Origin: Methylomicrobium sp.
GTDB taxonomy: Bacteria; Pseudomonadota; Gammaproteobacteria; Methylococcales; Methylomonadaceae
Length of the DNA: 5,772 nt
Direction of reading: 5' to 3'
Assembly: GCA_007135635.1 (NCBI GenBank)
Contig: SLIO01000495.1
Coordinates: 1 to 5,772, forward strand
Shown here piece by piece: positions 1-5,552 of the stretch. The position numbers were made by a program, and so were the translations under genes. The number at the start of each line of letters is the position of its first letter. Position 1 is the stretch's first letter. The notes beneath the pieces were generated by a model that had not been told where the DNA came from, ran no database searches, and saw nothing but the letters and a program-made list of their open reading frames with translations.

Positions 1-210
1 CAACTCAGCGCAAAATCATTGGGGATATGTTAGGAAGCCAGAATCGAGTTAAGGCTATGTGGCGTCCAGGGGCTGACGCGCGGCAAAACGGAGCTGCCGA
101 AAGCACTATTTGGTGCTAGCTCCGTTTTGAAAAAATATATATTGATTGTCTTTGGAAGTATTTATCAACTAACTCATTATACCTTTCGCAATTCAACTTT
201 CGGCATTAAC
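1..210. other. Left-edge segment without a supported gene
   Basis: No complete gene is visible here. On the plus strand one frame is open from the window edge to a TAA at 50-52, giving a short tail ending in KPESS. Another is open to a TAG at 117-119. Either could be the 3' end of a gene that starts outside the window, but neither tail is recognisable and neither can be preferred. The hairpin at 84-129 fits better behind the frame that stops at 52. From 130 to 210 the sequence is AT-rich with no motif I can name. Confidence 0.4.
84..129 (+). terminator. Strong hairpin, possible terminator
   Basis: A perfect 12-bp inverted repeat, CAAAACGGAGCT (84-95) and AGCTCCGTTTTG (118-129), encloses a second 5-bp stem AGCAC (102-106) / GTGCT (113-117). 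The loop is 6 nt, and a 6-nt bulge (96-101) lies on the left arm only. Read on the plus strand, the right arm ends in TTTTG followed by AAAAAATATAT, so the U-tract is short and partly inside the stem. The stem is far stronger than chance. Its role as a terminator for a plus-strand gene entering from the left edge is inferred. Confidence 0.5.
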
Positions 211-373
211 GCATGGATGCGCCGGGGAGTTCTGTCGATTTTTGCTCCTGCAAAATCGACATTCGCGCCATCCATGGCGCTCGCAAAGCCTTTGACAGCA
301 TGGATGCTGTCATAGAGCCTAGATGGACGTATTCACGGCGTCCTTTGACGGGCAGCCCGACGCCGAAATTTGA
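211..373 (+). repeat. Dispersed structured repeat, copy A
   Basis: This copy shares ordered blocks with 5553-5699 in the same orientation: GATTTTTGCTC (237-247), GCAAAATC (250-257), TTCGCGCCATCC (262-273), a GGACG-ATTCACG-CG block (325-340), GGCA/CCC and CCGAA, ending in TTGA. It folds into nested hairpins. CATGGATG (212-219) pairs with CATCCATG (269-276), and inside that GTCGATTTT (234-242) pairs with AAAATCGAC (252-260). GGACG (325-329) can pair with CGTCC (339-343). No open frame of protein-like character runs through it. It looks like a non-coding dispersed element of REP or MITE type. Assignment to a named family is not possible from the window. Confidence 0.75.
294..311. repeat. 18-bp near-perfect palindrome inside repeat copy A
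   Basis: GACAGCAT (294-301) and ATGCTGTC (304-311) are perfect inverted arms separated by only GG. The equivalent place in copy B (around 5631-5646) lacks this palindrome, so it is either an insertion in copy A or a deletion in copy B. Confidence 0.7.
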
Positions 374-461
374 CCAGCAAAGGGTATATTTTTGCAACAG
401 GCCACGGATCGTTGTTGCTCTGAAACTTTCTTTCCCATTTCGTTTGGAATTCTTTGCCGAA

Positions 462-746
462 TCACTGAGCCTTTATCGTTCCAACAACCTGAATTTTTAC
501 GGCATACCCCTCGATTGTTTCCGGTATGCGCGCTTTGTCATCGCGATTATCATCGGCTAAACCGACGATAATCGCTTGACTTCCTTGTTCGTCAAGACCA
601 ATCCCCACCGATACGACGCCCGGTAATTGCAACAACTCGGATTGGTGTTTTTTCTTTGCCTCTTGAATCGATACGTTCATAGCCGTCTCATTAGCGTCGC
701 ATGCCGCAAAACTCATCAAACAAATCAATAGCATTAGCCGCCGCAT
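462..746 (-). CDS. Small predicted lipoprotein resembling the protease N-terminal domain
   Basis: A 94-residue protein of unknown function. Residues 1-16 form a lipoprotein-type signal: RR at 2-3, a hydrophobic stretch from 4 to 13, then FAAC with the lipidated Cys at 16. The +2 residue is Asp17, which in enterobacteria marks retention in the inner membrane. The mature part has LPGVVSVGIG at 41-50, a short acidic loop, then IPETIEGYAVKI at 74-85. The same layout (PNVIATGVGY, then VPSAIEDTPTDV) occurs at residues 23-76 of the adjacent protease, which suggests a shared fold. The ATG at 746 overlaps the protease stop by one base (TGATG). A TTG at 749 is an alternative start. The AGGAG at 757-761 lies 10 nt from the ATG and 7 nt from the TTG. 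Translational coupling to the protease is likely. A role as partner or inhibitor of the protease is inferred only. Confidence 0.85.
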   Translation of the reverse strand: MRRLMLLICLMSFAACDANETAMNVSIQEAKKKHQSELLQLPGVVSVGIGLDEQGSQAIIVGLADDNRDDKARIPETIEGYAVKIQVVGTIKAQ

Positions 747-1747
747 CAACGGGACACTCCTAACGCTGTAAATACGTTTTGTATTCGATTGATTAAAGTC
801 GTTTGTTCGCTGCCAGCAAACAGCAAGCCGACGATATTGCGTTGACTATCCAATACTGCCGAACCGCTATCTCCCGGTTGACTCATGGCTCCGGCCATTA
901 ATTGATCGGCAAACACCGCATAACGTCCGCCGCCCAATTGCACATTAGCCGTTACATCGATTTGCTCTATTGTTCCGGTGGTAAATTGAGTCGTGCGACC
1001 GTATTTTTGAACCTCCATGCCTAATTCACCTTCAGCTATACCTTCAATTGTGCCGATTTGCAAAATTTCATCGATAACCCAATCGGGCTGTAAGGGTTTC
1101 GCGATCGCACAATCGACCAAATTTTCCGTGGCTTGCGCACGGACCGATTGCAAGCGCGTGCTGCTTCCGAAAAAACGGGCATAGGTATTGAGAATATCGG
1201 CAACTACACCGGCGACATTGCAATCGCTCGGCACCATGCCGCTGATATTGATCGGTACGAAATCGGCCAGATCGGCGATATGATCGTCAGGAAATTTTCC
1301 TCCATCATGAGCGCCCGGTTGTATAATGGGATCCCCGATATTAGCGGCATTGACATTGGCCAGAACATGGTTATTGGAGAGAATATAAAACTCTCCGTTT
1401 TTTCTTACCAAGCACCCTAGGGTTCCGGCTGAAATATCGATATGCCCAATTGACACACCACCCGGAGCAGGTCTGAAACGACCGGTAGGATCTTGAAAAA
1501 CTCTAAATCTTTTGGTTTGAATGACATCGGTCGGCGTATCCTCAATAGCTGAAGGCACCATGTCCGAAGAGGTTAAATCGGCTTTATTGACCTTTTCGCT
1601 TACCGAGCAGGTGATACACAGGTCCTCGGTTTTAACGCCACCGGTTATTTTGTATCCGACGCCTGTCGCAATGACATTTGGTTTATTCATCAATTGCCTG
1701 CGAGCGCCGTACAGTGATTGTCTGATATCTTGAATTGTGTTAGCCAT
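746..1747 (-). CDS. Trypsin-like serine protease (chymotrypsin fold) with N-terminal accessory domain
   Basis: A 333-residue predicted serine endopeptidase of the PA clan, S1-like. The triad is readable: His127 in LSNNHVLA, Asp212 in NLVDCAIAKP, and Ser294 in PGDSGSAV. The segment VQKYGRTTQFTTG (about 246-258), after the Asp, is a strand pair I associate with bacterial S1-like proteins of this type. Residues 1-90 form a separate N-terminal domain containing PNVIATGVGYKITGG and VPSAIEDTPTDV, also found in outline in the downstream lipoprotein. There is no signal peptide, and the frame is closed by a TAA eight codons upstream of the ATG, so no longer start can supply one. The protein therefore looks cytoplasmic unless exported by another route. 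The start is well supported by AGGGAG at 1754-1759, 6 nt before the ATG. It is the first gene of a two-gene operon. Substrate unknown. Confidence 0.9.
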   Translation of the reverse strand: MANTIQDIRQSLYGARRQLMNKPNVIATGVGYKITGGVKTEDLCITCSVSEKVNKADLTSSDMVPSAIEDTPTDVIQTKRFRVFQDPTGRFRPAPGGVSIGHIDISAGTLGCLVRKNGEFYILSNNHVLANVNAANIGDPIIQPGAHDGGKFPDDHIADLADFVPINISGMVPSDCNVAGVVADILNTYARFFGSSTRLQSVRAQATENLVDCAIAKPLQPDWVIDEILQIGTIEGIAEGELGMEVQKYGRTTQFTTGTIEQIDVTANVQLGGGRYAVFADQLMAGAMSQPGDSGSAVLDSQRNIVGLLFAGSEQTTLINRIQNVFTALGVSR

Positions 1748-1753
1748 ATCGTT

Positions 1754-1759
1754 CTCCCT
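1754..1759 (-). promoter_or_regulatory. Shine-Dalgarno site of the protease gene
   Basis: AGGGAG on the minus strand, 6 nt ahead of the ATG at 1747. It is the best ribosome binding site in the window and fixes the protease start, which confirms the absence of an N-terminal signal peptide. Confidence 0.75.
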
Positions 1760-1774
1760 GAATTTATTATTTGC

Positions 1775-1803
1775 ATTATGAGCTTACATAAATTTGGTGT
1801 TTA
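1775..1803 (-). promoter_or_regulatory. Possible sigma70-type promoter of the protease operon
   Basis: On the minus strand, TAAACA (1798-1803) and CATAAT (1775-1780) sit exactly 17 bp apart. They match four of six and five of six bases of the -35 and -10 consensus. The -10 box lies about 28 bp before the protease ATG. The surrounding DNA is AT-rich, so chance matches are expected and confidence is low. Confidence 0.35.
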
Positions 1804-1970
1804 CGAAACACATACCCTAATCTGAAAATAAAGAATTGTTTCACAGAAGAAACCATCTTGATGAGCAACTAAATTTTTTAAGTGAGTCAATTTCATTCAC
1901 AAAATACTTTCTACCTGTTAAAAAACAGACAAAAAAGATACCAACAAAATTATCTAAAAAAGATGATGCC

Positions 1971-1990
1971 AGCTTATTGAAAAATAAGCT
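1971..1990. other. Hairpin with GAAA loop
   Basis: AGCTTATT (1971-1978) and AATAAGCT (1983-1990) are a perfect 8-bp inverted repeat. The plus-strand loop is GAAA, a GNRA-type tetraloop. On the minus strand it is followed after about ten bases by a T-rich run (TCTTTTTT), so it could act as a weak terminator for the regulator gene. The AT-rich stem makes this uncertain. Confidence 0.35.
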
Positions 1991-2026
1991 TTAAATTTCA
2001 AGAAAAGGAATACAGGGTATCGAAAG

Positions 2027-2046
2027 TGTCACAAGTCAATGTGACA
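2027..2046. promoter_or_regulatory. 20-bp palindrome, putative operator (site 1)
   Basis: TGTCACA-AGTCAA-TGTGACA: perfect 7-bp inverted arms around a 6-bp centre. It has the same architecture and length as the site at 2108-2127, with the form TGTNACA-N6-TGTNACA. The centre lies about 290 bp upstream of the protease start. Such spacing and symmetry suit a dimeric helix-turn-helix regulator. The adjacent Fis-type activator gene is the obvious candidate, but that link is inferred. Confidence 0.5.
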
Positions 2047-2107
2047 AAGGTTGTGCTGACAAGTGGGGATTAAGAAGTTTTTAAAATAAAAACATGCCCT
2101 TAGAATT

Positions 2108-2127
2108 TGTAACAGCTAGATGTTACA
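2108..2127. promoter_or_regulatory. 20-bp palindrome, putative operator (site 2)
   Basis: TGTAACA-GCTAGA-TGTTACA: perfect 7-bp inverted arms around a 6-bp centre. The fourth arm base differs from site 1 (A/T here, C/G there), but symmetry is kept. It lies only 37 bp past the regulator's stop codon. Alternatively it could form a short hairpin in the regulator transcript, but no U-tract follows. Confidence 0.5.
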
Positions 2128-2146
2128 GTCCGTTACAGTTTTACAC
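2122..2146. promoter_or_regulatory. Tandem GTTACA-type half-sites at helical spacing
   Basis: GTTACAGT at 2122-2129 recurs at 2132-2139, followed by the related TTTACAC just after it. The 10-bp repeat places the half-sites on one face of the helix. The first copy is also the right arm of the 2108-2127 palindrome, so this may be one composite binding region. Confidence 0.4.
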
Positions 2147-2163
2147 CCTTTTGGGACAGTATT

Positions 2164-3510
2164 TTAATAAACTTTTTTATTGCTGATTCGGTGTCTTACC
2201 ATCTTTCGATAAAGCGTCATTCTCGAACATTGCAACTGTTCGGCGGCTTTGCTTTTATTCCAATTGGCAGCGCTTAAAGCGGCCAACAGGCTATCGCGTT
2301 CACGATCCCGATCGCTTTGATCTAAAAAGGCTTTTGCCACTTCACTGCCGCAAATCGGTTCAGGCAAATCGTTCCTGGAAATTCGTTCATAGGGAGAGTC
2401 TATAAAAACAGTTTCCAAGACATTTTTTAATTCGCGTATATTGCCCGGCCAATGATAATCGAATAAAGCCTCCAAGGCTTCGACACTAAAACCGAGCAAG
2501 TTTAATCCAAATTGCTGATTGAATTGTTTGAGATAAAAATTGAGCAAATCCGGAATATCTTCTTTGCGCTCTCTTAACGGGGGTAAATGAACTCGGGCGA
2601 CATTGAGCCGGAAATAAAGATCATCCCTAAACTCTTTTGCCAACATCATTTTTTCTAAATGTCGATTAGTCGCGGCGATGATTCGAATATCGAGAGCAAC
2701 GCTTTTTTTAGCGCCTAGCGGGTAAACCTCTTTACTTTCCAGAACGCGGAGTATTTTAGCTTGCGCGTAAAGACTCATATCCCCGATTTCGTCGAAAAAA
2801 ACCGTGCCTCCATCCGCCATTTTCAATTTTCCTGCATAGGGGGTTTGTGCGCCGGTGAATGCGCCTTTTTCATAACCGAATAATTCGCTTTCTAATAAAC
2901 TATCGGGTAACGCTGCGCAATTGATGGCGATAAAGGGTTTACGCGAGCGTTGACTATGACCGTGGATGAATTTTGCAACGAGCTCCTTTCCAGTTCCCGT
3001 CTCGCCAGTAACCAGCACATGACTATCAACATGAGCGACTTTTTCCAAATAGGTTTTGACCTTTTGCATCGATTGGCTAGTGCCGACGAAAGGGTGATGA
3101 ACGGCCGACATTGAAACCTGGGAATTAGGAATCTGTAATGCCCGGGGACTTAAAAATTTATTAATCGAATTGATAAAGTCTCTTCCGGAGAACGGATATT
3201 CAAAATAATCCTTAAAGCCCAAGCGTAATGCTGAAATCGCGAGCCCTTCGGATCCTCTTGTCGTAACTAAGATAACCGGAAATCTTCGGTCTCTCTCATG
3301 GATGGATTCAACGATTGCAAGTGTATCGGCACTATTTTTACAAGGCGATTCGAGGATCAGCAATTGTGGCTTCGTTGCTTGGAAGTATTTCAACATTTCC
3401 TGACAAGTCGTAGCTTCGACCAGCTCAACTGTCTGATGATGTAAAGCGGCCTGTATCGATTGCCTCAGTTCATAACTCTCAACGGCAAATAAAATCGTTG
3501 GTTTATTCAT
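2164..3510 (-). CDS. Sigma54-dependent AAA+ activator with degenerate receiver domain
   Basis: An NtrC-type transcription activator of 448 residues from this start. Three domains are visible. Residues 1-121 are a receiver-like domain in which the acidic pair is Val10-Glu11, the phospho-acceptor is Glu54 (LLILE) and the conserved Lys is Tyr105 (YPFS). Only Thr83/84 remains. Residues ~140-375 are the AAA+ domain with Walker A GETGTGKE (169-176), an intact GAFTGA loop (216-221), Walker B VFFDE (237-241), arginines in FRDDLYFRLN (Arg295, Arg301) and WPGNIREL. Residues ~406-448 are a Fis-type helix-turn-helix (NWNKSKAAEQLQ...TLYRKM). The intact GAFTGA predicts contact with sigma54 RNA polymerase. 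Phosphorylation control looks lost. ATG 3510 has GGGA 6 nt upstream. ATG 3522 (four residues longer) has no clear site. Its target is unknown. The palindromes beyond its 3' end are candidates. Confidence 0.92.
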   Translation of the reverse strand: MNKPTILFAVESYELRQSIQAALHHQTVELVEATTCQEMLKYFQATKPQLLILESPCKNSADTLAIVESIHERDRRFPVILVTTRGSEGLAISALRLGFKDYFEYPFSGRDFINSINKFLSPRALQIPNSQVSMSAVHHPFVGTSQSMQKVKTYLEKVAHVDSHVLVTGETGTGKELVAKFIHGHSQRSRKPFIAINCAALPDSLLESELFGYEKGAFTGAQTPYAGKLKMADGGTVFFDEIGDMSLYAQAKILRVLESKEVYPLGAKKSVALDIRIIAATNRHLEKMMLAKEFRDDLYFRLNVARVHLPPLRERKEDIPDLLNFYLKQFNQQFGLNLLGFSVEALEALFDYHWPGNIRELKNVLETVFIDSPYERISRNDLPEPICGSEVAKAFLDQSDRDRERDSLLAALSAANWNKSKAAEQLQCSRMTLYRKMVRHRISNKKVY

Positions 3511-3624
3511 CGAATTTCCCATACTTACAACAAATACCGCGCGAAACTTATTTTAAAAATATCATCGCGAAAAACTTCGAGCCTATTGTTCGAATAGTAG
3601 CTGAATTTACGAATATCGACAGCC

Positions 3625-4722
3625 TTAAAAGTCGATTGTCAACCCGGGAATACCGATACGTTGAATCCTTACGGCATTTCCGCCTTCTTGATAAGCCGGA
3701 AGTGTTCCTTCCTTCCGCCAAAGCCTAAAGGCAAGCGCATAGGACAATACCCGAATCGGATAATCTCTAGGCAACTGCTGAAGATAAGGTTGAATTGTCG
3801 TGAAATCGGTGACACCGTATTTCTGCATGACAAACCGCAGACCGCCGTTTGCCGGGCCGATGTTGTAAGCCAATAACCCTAACAACAAATCACCGTGCAT
3901 TTCGTCCAAATAATATTTAAAGGTTGCGGCGGCAAGGTAGGCATTGTAACGATCGTCGGTAATCGAGATATTTTGACCAGTAAAATATTTTTGCGCTTCG
4001 TTTTCGACGGCTTTCGGCACCCGGGTAATTTGAAATAAGCCACGACCGCCATCCGGGCTATTCCGAGGGAGAAAAGACGATTCCGCCGCCGCAATGCCCA
4101 ACAATAAATCGGGATCGATTTGAAAACGCTCCGCGGCATCCTGTACAAGCGAGGTGTACTTCTCTCCTCGGGAGACCATTTGCTGCATAGCACCGACCCC
4201 TTGACGGCGATACGCGGCATAAACCTGATGCGCTAGCGTAATCCTTCGGACTTCTTGTTTTCCGCCGACCAGCATCCGGAAATGATTGAAAGCCAACGCA
4301 AATCGATCATCCATGACCCATATGCCGGAACCGATCGCTAACATTACTGAAATCACGGGCATTAACATCACGGCCCGACCCTGTAAGCTTCGCCGAAGTT
4401 TCCACCAAAACAAGAAGAAAAATGAAGCGAATAGAACTAAAAATGTGATCCCTGCAGCAAAGGGCAAAAGGCTGGTGAGAAATTGCGTTCCAGTAAAGCG
4501 TTCTGCCGAATAACCTAGCAACACGATAATCGTCGAAACCAGCGTAATGGTTAACCCGGCTAATTCAATCGACACCAATAAAAACCTGTACTTGAAGTTG
4601 GCAGGAAATGTAATGCTTTTTTTCTTGCTGGATCGGCGGGACTGTCGTGCATGTTGTTTGGGTCCACGACGCGCTTTGGTTTTTGGCGTATTACGCTTTG
4701 ATTTTACTGTGGAAGTAGTCAA
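3625..4722 (-). CDS. Membrane-anchored lytic transglycosylase (SLT domain)
   Basis: A 365-residue predicted murein lytic transglycosylase, cleaving MurNAc-GlcNAc bonds of peptidoglycan in the periplasm. Residues 1-45 are a tail with 15 Lys/Arg and no acidic residue. Three hydrophobic segments follow (about 47-70, 81-107, 117-136). With the basic tail inside, three passes put the C-terminal domain in the periplasm. The SLT domain starts near 200, with the catalytic Glu214 in AAAESSF, GRGLFQIT at 226-233, and LAYNIGPANGG at 284-294, matching family 1 motifs. Most soluble or lipid-anchored family members have a simple signal instead, so the three-helix anchor is unusual. The start is TTG at 4722 without a visible ribosome site. 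An in-frame TAA lies two codons upstream and no ATG occurs before the first helix. It is 31 bp downstream of the DUF2905 gene. Confidence 0.88.
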   Translation of the reverse strand: MTTSTVKSKRNTPKTKARRGPKQHARQSRRSSKKKSITFPANFKYRFLLVSIELAGLTITLVSTIIVLLGYSAERFTGTQFLTSLLPFAAGITFLVLFASFFFLFWWKLRRSLQGRAVMLMPVISVMLAIGSGIWVMDDRFALAFNHFRMLVGGKQEVRRITLAHQVYAAYRRQGVGAMQQMVSRGEKYTSLVQDAAERFQIDPDLLLGIAAAESSFLPRNSPDGGRGLFQITRVPKAVENEAQKYFTGQNISITDDRYNAYLAAATFKYYLDEMHGDLLLGLLAYNIGPANGGLRFVMQKYGVTDFTTIQPYLQQLPRDYPIRVLSYALAFRLWRKEGTLPAYQEGGNAVRIQRIGIPGLTIDF

Positions 4723-4753
4723 CGATTAATAAAACAAGAAATAAACAAACGCG

Positions 4754-4966
4754 TCATTTTAACGATGAAAAAAGATTGACTAAAATACTCAGCACAAGAC
4801 TGATAACAATCATCGACGTGATTGGAATAAATATAGAGCGTCTTTCATCTACGATTCTGATATCGCCTGGCAAATGACCGAACCAACTGATCAATCCGGG
4901 CGCGTAACTAATAATCAAACCTAGAACCAATAAAAAACCACCCATCATTATCAATAATTTGCCCAT
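4754..4966 (-). CDS. DUF2905 family small membrane protein
   Basis: A 70-residue inner-membrane protein with two hydrophobic segments (about 4-26 and 45-67) joined by a short polar loop carrying LPGDIRI at 32-38, then ERR and FIPITS (46-51). Length, two-helix layout and the LPGDI(R)-to-P(I/L)TS spacing match DUF2905, a widespread family of unknown function. The ATG is preceded by GAGA 6 nt upstream, a weak ribosome site. It sits between the cyclic-nucleotide-domain gene (35 bp away) and the transglycosylase gene (31 bp away) on the same strand, consistent with one operon. No function can be assigned. Confidence 0.9.
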   Translation of the reverse strand: MGKLLIMMGGFLLVLGLIISYAPGLISWFGHLPGDIRIVDERRSIFIPITSMIVISLVLSILVNLFSSLK

Positions 4967-5001
4967 AACTTATCTCATCGTGAACTCAATTGGGAAAACG
5001 T

Positions 5002-5475
5002 TTACAAATGCCGCTCGATGTCATGCGCCCTCAATCCCCATGCCAAAAGGTTTTCAATACGATGATTCGCACTGCTCATGCGTTCGGTCAAAATAACGAA
5101 CAACCTTTTATAAAACAAAAAACCGAGCTTGGGATGCTTCTCAAAATACGCATTTAATTGATCACCGACAATTTCCAAGGCACAACCATCGGAGATTGCC
5201 GTAACGGTTGCGGTCCGCCGGCGTATCTCATGAAGACAACTTTCGCCGAAAATGTCGCTTTCTTTTAAATCGCAAAAGCCGGCCTTAAGCTGTTTCTTTT
5301 GCTTCAGGTCAACCTGTCCGGATACACGCAAACTGCCTTTTTCAATCACAAACAGAGTATTGCCGATATCTCCTTCTTTAACCAACACGTCTTGTACCTT
5401 AAATGCATGACGAAACCATGACTCGCCTTCTTTAAATTCCGGATCGGCTAAAACTTCTTTAAGCGTTTGATTCAC
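5002..5475 (-). CDS. Stand-alone cyclic nucleotide-binding domain protein
   Basis: About 157 residues carrying a CRP/PKA-type cyclic-nucleotide-binding beta-roll and little else. KEGDIGNTLFVIEKGSLRV (33-51) is the typical first half. FGESCLHEIRRRTATVTA (76-93) is the phosphate-binding cassette, with the Gly-Glu pair at 77-78 and Arg87-Thr88, so ligand binding may be retained. A helical C-terminus follows. There is no helix-turn-helix, so it is not a CRP-type DNA binder. It may be a sensor acting through protein contact, with cAMP, cGMP or c-di-GMP as possible ligands. GTG 5475 is preferred because AGGTAG lies 7 nt upstream. TTG 5490 (five residues longer, directly after a TAA) has its only purine run, GGGAG, 13 nt away. 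It is the first gene of the four-gene minus-strand run. Confidence 0.87.
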   Translation of the reverse strand: MNQTLKEVLADPEFKEGESWFRHAFKVQDVLVKEGDIGNTLFVIEKGSLRVSGQVDLKQKKQLKAGFCDLKESDIFGESCLHEIRRRTATVTAISDGCALEIVGDQLNAYFEKHPKLGFLFYKRLFVILTERMSSANHRIENLLAWGLRAHDIERHL

Positions 5476-5479
5476 TGAT

Positions 5480-5485
5480 CTACCT
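5480..5485 (-). promoter_or_regulatory. Shine-Dalgarno site deciding the GTG start
   Basis: AGGTAG on the minus strand; its AGG is 7 nt before the GTG at 5475. It lies inside the longer reading from TTG 5490, which has no well-spaced site of its own, so it argues for the shorter protein. Confidence 0.5.
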
Positions 5486-5552
5486 ACCAATTAAGGTGTA
5501 TTACTCCCTTTTGACCGAAAAAACGTCTAAGAACGAGAAGGTGTGAAGTGTG

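Larger units (their letters stand above)
1748..2163. other. AT-rich 416-bp intergenic region upstream of the protease operon
   Basis: No supported gene lies here on either strand. It holds the possible promoter at 1775-1803, a hairpin AGCTTATT-GAAA-AATAAGCT (1971-1990), two matched 20-bp palindromes (2027-2046 and 2108-2127) with further half-sites to 2146, and an A/T-only-loop hairpin GTTTTT/AAAAAC (2077-2093). No convincing Rho-independent terminator follows the regulator gene ending at 2164. The stretch from about 1804 to 1965 is simply AT-rich. Confidence 0.7.

Noticed and set aside
394..418. Inverted repeat GCAACA/TGTTGC as terminator of the lipoprotein gene
   Set aside because: The stem is only 6 bp with a 13-nt loop, and on the minus strand it is followed by A residues, not a U-tract.
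213..560. Plus-strand open frame of 115 codons through repeat copy A
   Set aside because: It runs through hairpin repeats and into the antisense of the lipoprotein gene. Its composition is not protein-like and there is no ribosome site.
1133..1420. Plus-strand open frame of 95 codons
   Set aside because: It lies wholly within the protease coding region on the opposite strand, has no ribosome site or recognisable domain, and is a shadow of the conserved protease codons.
2027..2046. CRP or FNR binding site
   Set aside because: The CRP site is TGTGA-N6-TCACA. Here the arms are in the opposite order (TCACA-N6-TGTGA inside the palindrome). The FNR pattern TTGAT-N4-ATCAA is also absent.
2026..2073. 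Possible 15-codon plus-strand peptide starting GTG, with AGGG 8 nt upstream
   Set aside because: It is too short to support, has no similarity I recognise, and overlaps the palindrome at 2027-2046, which explains the sequence better.
1748..2163. Search for a sigma54 promoter (GG-N10-GC) on either strand in the gap with the palindromes
   Set aside because: No pair of invariant GG and GC dinucleotides at the required spacing was found by eye, so a sigma54 promoter for the protease operon is not claimed.
3879..4220. Minus-strand open frame of 113 codons in another frame of the transglycosylase
   Set aside because: It is nested inside the SLT domain coding region, whose catalytic motifs are in the other frame.
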